NCBI GenBank assembly: GCA_964551035.1
Contig: CAZKBK010000022.1
Coordinates: 1 to 64,000, forward strand
Length of the DNA: 64,000 nucleotides
Reading direction: 5' to 3'
From: Chryseosolibacter sp964551035
GTDB lineage: Bacteria; Bacteroidota; Bacteroidia; Cytophagales; Cyclobacteriaceae
Of the stretch, positions 58,542 through 64,000 are shown piece after piece (position 1 is the stretch's first letter; each line of letters opens with the position of its first letter). The notes beneath the pieces are model-generated. The model was not told the DNA's origin. It saw only the letters and a program-made list of their open reading frames with translations, and did not search any database. Position numbers and translations under genes: made by a program.

Positions 58542-60662
58542 GTGTACGATATTTTTTTTTATAAGCTAAAACGTAGGATAGGAATCCTTGTCGTCTCGTG
58601 TTTAGTATCCGGACTGGCAGATGCATATTCTTTTCAACAATCTAGTCAGGTTGATTCGTTGCAGGCTGTAATTCAGTCAACAAGTGACGAAAGAAAGTTC
58701 GATGCTCTTCTTAATTTGTTTGTTGCTTATGCGCAAGCTAATGCGCCGGACAAAGCATTTAAAGCGCTGGATCAAGCAGATTATTTAGCGAAGGAATTGG
58801 GTGACACCTTACGGATTGTCAAGTCTGCAAGGCTTCGATGTCAATTGCTTAACCGCCAAGACAGGTCAAGGGAAGCGATCGAAGTCATCATCAATAGCCT
58901 TCCTATAGCTAAAAGGAACAATTTGAGGGACGAATACAAGATCATCTTGAATAATCTGGCGTATGCATACACAGTCCAAGCCGACTATGACAGAGCCCTT
59001 GAAATTAATTTTAAGTCACTTGTCTTGAGGGAAGAGGATGGCGACAAAGCAGCAATTAGTGTCTCCTACAATAACATTGGATTTGTCTATTTCAAGCTGA
59101 AGAATTATAAGACTGCATTGGAATACTATTCTCGGTCTCTGCAACTGAAGACTGAAACGAAGGATTCGTTTGATTTGGATAGACTCTACATAAACATCGG
59201 CCTTTGCCATAATCAGCTACAAGAGTTTAGCGAGAGTCAGGAAGCTTTTAGCAAGGCATTTAGAACCTGCGGTGACCAATGTACCGAACAGGTGATTCTT
59301 GAGGGTGAGTTCGGGATGGGAGTTTCAAGCTATTTTTTGGAAAAGTTTTCTAATGCCAAGCAGCACTTCAAAAAATCCTATGACATTGCACTGAAGGTCC
59401 GGAGTAAGAGATTCGAAGCGGAAAATCTAATGTACTTGGCCCATATCCATGTCGCCGAAATGGATACTGATTCAGCACTGCTCGTCCTTGCGAAAGTTGA
59501 ACGAATCGGGTTGGCCTACGGTTACAACGAATTGTTAATGTCGTCCTACAAGGAGTTCGCAAATCTCTTCAAAGCTAGCCAAAACTACGAACGGGCGTCG
59601 TTCTATCAATATAAGTACATTACGCTTAGAGATAGCATCATAAGTGGAGAGATTATTGACAGGATCACTCGCATCCAAACCCAATTCGCCCAGCGTGAAA
59701 ACCTGGCCACCATTGCCGCCAAGGAAGACATCATCGAGCGCCAGCGCTCCCTGAGCATCGCCATCGTCATCATCGCCGTGCTGGCTGCGGCGCTGGTGTT
59801 CGTGCTCTACCGCGCCAACCGGGTGAAAAAGCGCGTGAACCTGGCGCTCTCCGACGCCAAGGCCATTATCGAAGACCAGAACCGTCAGCTCCTCAACTCC
59901 AACTACCACCTCAACCAGGAACTCCACGACAAGAACGCGGAGTTGCAGCGCGCTAACGAGTCGCTGGTGCGGGTGAACGAGGAGCTCGACAACTTTATCT
60001 ACAAGACCTCCCACGACATCCGCGGACCCCTGGCCTCCCTCAAGGGCATGTGCAACGTCGCCCTCATGGACGTGAAGGATGCCCTGGCCCTCAACTACCT
60101 CCAGAAGCTGGATATCACCGCCGAGAAGCTTAACACCATCCTCACGCGCCTGCTCATCGTCAACCAGATCAACAACTCCACGCTGGGCCACGAGCGCATC
60201 GACTTCCCCGGCATCGTCGCCGACGTGCTCATGCTGGAACGGAAGAAAGGCCTGCCCCCGCGCCTGAAGATACACCACCACATCGACGAGGGCATCGTCT
60301 TCCACTCCGACCGCCAGTTCGTACGCATCATCCTGGAGAACCTCATCGACAACGCCATCAAGTTCTACAACGACTCCGAGCGGGTGGAGCCGTTCGTTAA
60401 CATCTCGGTGGTGGAAGACAACGAACACGTGCGTGTCAAGGTGGTGGACAACGGCATCGGCGTCAGCGAAGTCCACCCCGACAAGATCTTCCAGATGTTC
60501 TCCCGCGCCTCCGAGCGCTCAGAAACGGGAGGGATCGGCCTCTACATCACCAAAACCGCCACGGAGAAGCTCGGCGGCAGCGTCAACCTCACCACCACGC
60601 CTGAAGGGTACACGGAATTCTACGTCATGCTCCCGCTGGAGAAGGCGCGGGTGATGGCGTGA
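58542..60662 (+). CDS. TPR-sensor histidine kinase (complete, mosaic)
   Basis: 706 residues from a GTG. A hydrophobic leader (about 12-30), TPRs about 50-370, CGDQC at 243-247, a membrane helix 405-424, a coiled coil 430-485, HisKA with His491 in KTSHDIRGPL, and HATPase with N box (ENLIDNAIKFYN, 599-610), DNGIG (636-640), IFQMF and GGIGLY (663-668). It is the only array-type member with kinase function. Bases up to about 59680 (residue ~380) are AT-rich and the rest is GC-rich with different codon use, so the sensor and the TM-kinase part seem to have different origins. No cognate regulator of the OmpR or NtrC type is adjacent. Confidence 0.93.
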   Translation: MYDIFFYKLKRRIGILVVSCLVSGLADAYSFQQSSQVDSLQAVIQSTSDERKFDALLNLFVAYAQANAPDKAFKALDQADYLAKELGDTLRIVKSARLRCQLLNRQDRSREAIEVIINSLPIAKRNNLRDEYKIILNNLAYAYTVQADYDRALEINFKSLVLREEDGDKAAISVSYNNIGFVYFKLKNYKTALEYYSRSLQLKTETKDSFDLDRLYINIGLCHNQLQEFSESQEAFSKAFRTCGDQCTEQVILEGEFGMGVSSYFLEKFSNAKQHFKKSYDIALKVRSKRFEAENLMYLAHIHVAEMDTDSALLVLAKVERIGLAYGYNELLMSSYKEFANLFKASQNYERASFYQYKYITLRDSIISGEIIDRITRIQTQFAQRENLATIAAKEDIIERQRSLSIAIVIIAVLAAALVFVLYRANRVKKRVNLALSDAKAIIEDQNRQLLNSNYHLNQELHDKNAELQRANESLVRVNEELDNFIYKTSHDIRGPLASLKGMCNVALMDVKDALALNYLQKLDITAEKLNTILTRLLIVNQINNSTLGHERIDFPGIVADVLMLERKKGLPPRLKIHHHIDEGIVFHSDRQFVRIILENLIDNAIKFYNDSERVEPFVNISVVEDNEHVRVKVVDNGIGVSEVHPDKIFQMFSRASERSETGGIGLYITKTATEKLGGSVNLTTTPEGYTEFYVMLPLEKARVMA

Positions 60663-60835
60663 ACGCGCGGCTGCGGGAGGGCGGCGCGGTAGCCAAATTC
60701 CCGGCCGGGTGCAAGTGCCTGGGAACGCAAGCCTTTGGACCATAGCCGAAGGCCAGGCGCAGGCGCCAGCGGCCCCCCTTGACAAACCAAACGGACCTTA
60801 ATACCTTAACCTGACGGACAACGTTGCCCGGTAAC
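60663..60835. other. Kinase 3' flank, duplicated downstream in degraded form
   Basis: A 173-base spacer between the kinase and the AraC gene. Parts of it (60662-60672 and about 60744-60780) reappear, damaged, at 62370-62432. No gene is seen. Confidence 0.5.
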
Positions 60836-61657
60836 ATGGACTATCGGACCTATCATCCACATGCGGACCTGCGGACAATCGTAAAATGTTATTGGACGTT
60901 GGAGGTTCCGGAACAACCGGACACCCGGAGGCAACTCATCTTACCGGACGGATGCGTCGATATGTGTTTCATTCTCGGCGACGATGTCAAACGCTACACT
61001 TCCGGGGATGAATTTATCATCCAGCCAAGACAAATGCTGCTTGGACAAATAACGGAGCAATTCTACATCGAGCCGGCAGGATACGTGAACACCTTCGCCA
61101 TTCGCTTTTACCCTTACGGATTTGCTAATTTCATCGGCCTGCCGCTCAACGAACTGGCCAACAAGGAAACGCCTTTGAAGGAATTATTTGGAGATGACGT
61201 AGCCGAGCCGTTGAGCCAGGAAATAATTCACGCCAAAACGGTAAACGAACGCATCGCGATAATCGAAAGGTTTCTTTTTGCCAGGCTTAGCGACAAGGCG
61301 ATCATCGACAACATTGTTAAATCAACAGTAGACGCGATGTTTCTCTCGAAGGGCGGCAAGCCCCTGAGCGCCATTCTGAAGGGCGACCTGCAAAAGCGAA
61401 GGCAACTCGAAAGAAATTTCAAAAAGCAAATCGGTTTAAGTCCAAAGCAGTTGAGCAAGGTCATTCGCCTGCAGGCCACGCTGCAATTGTTGCTCAACCA
61501 TACAACAACGACTTTAACCGACATCGCCTACGAAAATGATTATTACGACCAACCGCACTTCATAAAAGACTTCAAGGCGTTCACAGGGATAACGCCAAAA
61601 GAATTTTTGGCCGACGATAAGATGGCGCTTTCTTCCCTTCTCTACAAAAAAAGCTGA
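60836..61657 (+). CDS. AraC family transcriptional regulator
   Basis: 273 residues from the ATG at 60836 (MDYRTYHPHADL). The N-terminal part (about 1-150) is a cupin-like DUF6597-type sensor region (CYWTLEVPEQ, LPDGCVDMCFILGD). The C-terminal HTH_18 domain has the two helix-turn-helix units and the family signature DIAYENDYYDQPHFIKDFK followed by GITPKEFL. It overlaps the VOC gene region by stop/start adjacency (TGATG) and probably regulates it. Confidence 0.93.
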   Translation: MDYRTYHPHADLRTIVKCYWTLEVPEQPDTRRQLILPDGCVDMCFILGDDVKRYTSGDEFIIQPRQMLLGQITEQFYIEPAGYVNTFAIRFYPYGFANFIGLPLNELANKETPLKELFGDDVAEPLSQEIIHAKTVNERIAIIERFLFARLSDKAIIDNIVKSTVDAMFLSKGGKPLSAILKGDLQKRRQLERNFKKQIGLSPKQLSKVIRLQATLQLLLNHTTTTLTDIAYENDYYDQPHFIKDFKAFTGITPKEFLADDKMALSSLLYKKS

Positions 61658-61728
61658 TGTGTCGCATTTTTACAATTTTGCGATCTCCCAGGAGTTTAGC
61701 TTGCATTGCATTTAAAATCAACTCAGGC

Positions 61729-62226
61729 ATGACCGCCAGAAAAATACTTTTTGTTGCGGCAATTTCGGGTTTCTGTTTTGCTTCCTGCACGGACGCCGGC
61801 AGGCGAAATCCGGAAGTTCCGGCTACGGATCCATTAACAAAAACCAGATCAATGGACATGAAAAGTTATATCTCCATCTTTGAAATTCCCGCCAGTGAAA
61901 TTTCAAGAGCAATCAATTTCTACCAGGCAATTTTGGACATAGAAATTGAAGAAATGAAAATGCCCGGAATGCAAACGGGTATTTTTCCCTATGAAGGACA
62001 AATGGCGCCAGGTGTGATACTCCAGGCGGAAGGGTATAAGCCTTCGTCAGACGGTGTAACCCTGTATTTGAATGGCGGAGACGACCTTCAGGTTATTCTT
62101 GACAAAGTAGCGCAGCACGGCGGAAAAATCGTTACGCCAAAAACACCACACGCAGACGGAAGTGGATACTTTGCCATTTTTCTTGACTCCGAAGGGAACA
62201 GAATGGGACTCAGTTCGCCAAACTGA
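61729..62226 (+). CDS. VOC (glyoxalase/bleomycin-resistance fold) protein with lipoprotein leader
   Basis: 165 residues from the ATG at 61729. The leader MTARKILFVAAISGFCFASC looks like a lipoprotein signal ending at Cys20. The VOC domain begins near residue 45 (YISIFEIPASEISRAINFYQ) and ends with FAIFLDSEGNRMGL, typical of YdeM/PhnB-like glyoxalase-fold proteins; the metal ligands usual in glyoxalases are not obvious. An internal Met (MDMKSY) could start a cytoplasmic form, and an ATG at 61657 overlaps the AraC stop. Substrate unknown. Confidence 0.75.
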   Translation: MTARKILFVAAISGFCFASCTDAGRRNPEVPATDPLTKTRSMDMKSYISIFEIPASEISRAINFYQAILDIEIEEMKMPGMQTGIFPYEGQMAPGVILQAEGYKPSSDGVTLYLNGGDDLQVILDKVAQHGGKIVTPKTPHADGSGYFAIFLDSEGNRMGLSSPN

Positions 62227-62265
62227 GAGAACGCGCACGCATAACCTTTTCGCGTCAGACGAGGT

Positions 62266-62432
62266 ACCTCCGAAGGCTACACGGAAATTCTACGTCGTGC
62301 TCCTAGTGAGGTATTCAAAAACTCAAATATTCATAAGATTCAGCAGACGCGTGCGGCCCGTCCCGTCCCAACGCGCGGCTAACCGAAATTTCGTTCCGGC
62401 CGATAGCCAAAGGCCAGGGCCAACAGCTCCCC
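62266..62432 (+). pseudogene. Degraded copy of the kinase 3' end
   Basis: 62266-62310 matches the last codons of the TPR kinase (60597-60641; shared words ggctacacgga(a)attctacgtc and gtgctcc), with one inserted base that breaks the frame. 62370-62432 matches the kinase 3' flank (aacgcgcggct, then atagcc-aaggccagg). The pieces are in the same order as at 60597-60780. This is the stump of another such kinase gene or of a duplicated segment, with the AraC-VOC pair lying between the two copies. Confidence 0.65.
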
Positions 62433-62520
62433 GAGGAGACATCCTGCGGCGATATAGCGGTATAATGGCCCTTTTGGATTTTAATGCGTTATGTTATCGA
62501 AGCCCGGAATTGAATTGTCT

Positions 62521-62991
62521 CTATTGCCGCATCATTCTCACTTTGTATTCTCCGATTCCTGCAATCCTTCCGCCAACGCGGGCGTCGAAGGGAAAGCTGA
62601 TTGTTAGGGTCACCTCATTCAAATCCTCGATCGTAAACGCCTGCACAGGCGAGACGTTCGACAGAAGTATTCTGGTCACGGAGCCAGCGCTTTCCCACGA
62701 CCATGTACTGCTTGTGCTGGTGAAGAAGAATTCAGGTGCGCCCGATGCTGAAAACGCGCCGGGCTGAAAATTTCCTGTGACACTAAAAGTGAGTGTAAGG
62801 TCCTCAAGGGTACCATCAGCCCCTGTGACCGGCGAGGATAATATTTCAGCCTCGCCCCAGGTTACCGATATTTGTTTTGCCGCTTGTTGCTGCTGAGAAA
62901 GCGGCGTAGGGTCATCTTTTTTGCAGTTGAGCAACACAACGCTTGATATGGCCAGCAAGGTGATGCCGGCGAATACTTTAATGTATTTCAT
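62521..62991 (-). CDS. Small lipoprotein, unknown function
   Basis: 156 residues. The leader MKYIKVFAGITLLAISSVV and LLNC at residue 23 form a lipobox, followed by KKDD as in many Bacteroidota surface or periplasmic lipoproteins. The mature part is beta-rich (LEDLTLTFSVTG, FTIEDLNEVTLTISF). It lies 55 bases downstream of the large cadherin-like T9SS gene on the same strand and may be co-transcribed. No family recognised. Confidence 0.75.
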   Translation of the reverse strand: MKYIKVFAGITLLAISSVVLLNCKKDDPTPLSQQQQAAKQISVTWGEAEILSSPVTGADGTLEDLTLTFSVTGNFQPGAFSASGAPEFFFTSTSSTWSWESAGSVTRILLSNVSPVQAFTIEDLNEVTLTISFPFDARVGGRIAGIGEYKVRMMRQ

Positions 62992-63046
62992 TTGTAGATT
63001 ATTTTTTATTTACAGATTGCTTTTGGAAAATCAACGCAAGCCCGGT

Positions 63047-64000
63047 TTACTGTTTCACAAGCTTAACGGTATACAATTGGTGGCCCATTGCCACCCGAAC
63101 CAGCGAAACACCGACAGGTACGTTTCCAATATCGATGATTTCAATCAACGCTGCATGCTCCTTCATGACATTCTCAGCGATCATCTCCTTGCCGGAGACG
63201 TCAACGATGCTGATCTTCACCATGCCATGATAAGCGTTTACGATCTTAATGGTTACCGCCTTTATGGCCGGCAGTGGATAGAGGTTCATCCCCGTATTTG
63301 ATCCGGTTTCAGCGGAGAGGATGATATCAATGCCGATCTGGAAATCGGTTGATCCGATCATTCCGCCTTGTCCGTCGGAAACGGTGAAGGTGAATTTGTC
63401 TGCCGCGCTGTTAAGGCCATCATGATCGTAGCTGATCCTGTTTTCGTCGATGTCTGCCTGGGTGAATGTTCCGTTCGGGGCAAGCGCCGTTTCATTTTTT
63501 AACAGTGCACCATGCGTGGGAAGTGCAACAACCGTAAACAGGAGATCTGTTGCGGGGTTGTCCTCATCGGTCACATGAAGCATTGCATTGTTTATTGCTG
63601 TTTTCTCGCCCTGCAAGGCAGTCAATCCTGTATTCACCGCAAGCAGCGGCGCCTGGTTTGTCACCGGGGTTGCCGTTACGGTTATAGCGAACGTTTCGCT
63701 GTCCGTAAGCTCGCCGTCAGTGACCGTGATGATGATATCATGCGTGCCGACATGCGATTCATCCGGCGTCCAGCTGAATTGACCGGAAGTGGCATTCAAG
63801 GTCATGCCTTTTGCTGACGAAGTTGGATCGATACTGAAGGTGAGTGTTTCCGAATCTTCGTCGCTTGCGGCAACCGAAAACGCCAGTGTCGCATTTGCCT
63901 CAACGGACTGGTTTCCGATGGTTTCCAGTATGGGCGCATCATTCACTTCGTTGGCTTGATTCACCGTTATGGTGAAGGTTTCGTTGTCGGTAAGCTCACC
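63047..64000 (-). CDS. Cadherin/CSPG-repeat T9SS type A protein (5' part off window)
   Basis: The C-terminal 317 residues of a larger protein; the frame is open to the right edge. An Ig/cadherin-like repeat (APILETIGNQSVEANATLAF to GELTDSETFAITV) is followed by a CSPG/NG2-type repeat (DEDNPATDLLFTVVALPTHG to TFTVSDGQGG). The DNA at the very edge repeats the end of the first module, so more tandem repeats lie outside. The last ~80 residues (NLYPLPAIKAVTIKI, to LYTVKLVKQ) are a T9SS type A sorting domain. It is probably a large secreted or surface adhesin. Confidence 0.88.
   Translation of the reverse strand, partial: GELTDNETFTITVNQANEVNDAPILETIGNQSVEANATLAFSVAASDEDSETLTFSIDPTSSAKGMTLNATSGQFSWTPDESHVGTHDIIITVTDGELTDSETFAITVTATPVTNQAPLLAVNTGLTALQGEKTAINNAMLHVTDEDNPATDLLFTVVALPTHGALLKNETALAPNGTFTQADIDENRISYDHDGLNSAADKFTFTVSDGQGGMIGSTDFQIGIDIILSAETGSNTGMNLYPLPAIKAVTIKIVNAYHGMVKISIVDVSGKEMIAENVMKEHAALIEIIDIGNVPVGVSLVRVAMGHQLYTVKLVKQ

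Noticed and set aside
59535..60476. 313-codon antisense frame over the kinase domain
   Set aside because: Val/Asp/His/Glu-rich shadow of the GC-rich kinase half.
62162..62767. 201-codon plus-strand frame across the VOC 3' end and the lipoprotein gene
   Set aside because: It runs through the kinase remnant and antisense to the lipoprotein; composition is not protein-like and no domain is visible.

Overview
The window is chromosomal DNA of a Bacteroidota bacterium, most probably from the Cytophagales side of the phylum. This is inferred from gene content: DUF4290 next to murA, DUF3109, a non-zinc L32, secreted proteins with gliding-type (CHU_C) or type A T9SS C-terminal signals, TPR sensor kinases, and TAnnTTTG-type -10 boxes. 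Most of it is gene-dense, moderately GC-rich housekeeping DNA. I recognised no tRNA, rRNA, CRISPR array, prophage or intact insertion sequence.

Layout. 1-540: gene-free, with four short palindromes. 0.5-5.1 kb (-): murA, DUF4290, a UvrD/PcrA helicase. 5.3-5.9 kb (+): DUF3109. 5.9-13.7 kb (-): a tightly coupled operon DUF4159 - MoxR ATPase - DUF58 - BatA-like - DUF4175 - GATase-like membrane protein. 14.0-18.7 kb (-): PmbA plus two tandem TldD paralogues with Tat-like leaders. 18.8-23.3 kb (-): DUF177 - rpmF - fabH - efp - accB - accC. 23.4-24.9 kb (-): TerB-like protein and pdxA. 25.0-30.0 kb (+): ksgA, mgtE, a 2-hydroxyacid dehydrogenase, a pentapeptide-repeat membrane protein, greA, a HIT protein. 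30.0-33.3 kb (-): gpsA, a PlsB/PlsC-like acyltransferase and two small proteins. 33.6-41.2 kb: a CHU_C surface protein, a DCC protein, fabD, folK (-), sppA, bioB. 41.2-47.7 kb is accessory: long direct repeats, a bacteriocin-like peptide coupled to a two-TM protein, a T9SS esterase, a TPR protein, a membrane protein and a three-copy repeat.

47.8-60.7 kb is the most unusual part. A NarL-type response regulator converges on a soluble histidine kinase. Five tandem membrane proteins follow, each with a signal peptide, periplasmic TPRs, one TM helix, a signalling helix and a tail that aligns by eye with a DHp domain but lacks the phospho-accepting His and any ATPase domain. A sixth TPR protein at 58.5-60.7 kb is a complete HisKA-HATPase kinase, mosaic in base composition. 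All six carry a CGxxC motif at nearly the same residue (about 227-243). Two tiny secreted peptides are encoded just upstream of the complete kinase on the other strand. The array shows A-B-A-B duplication, a 562-bp block that looks identical in the two B genes, and a gene remnant. My working hypothesis is a split or decoy receptor system in which the headless receptors modulate the kinases in trans; this is inference.

60.8-64.0 kb: an AraC regulator and a VOC lipoprotein, flanked downstream by a degraded copy of the kinase 3' end, then a small lipoprotein and the 3' part of a large cadherin-like T9SS protein running off the right edge.
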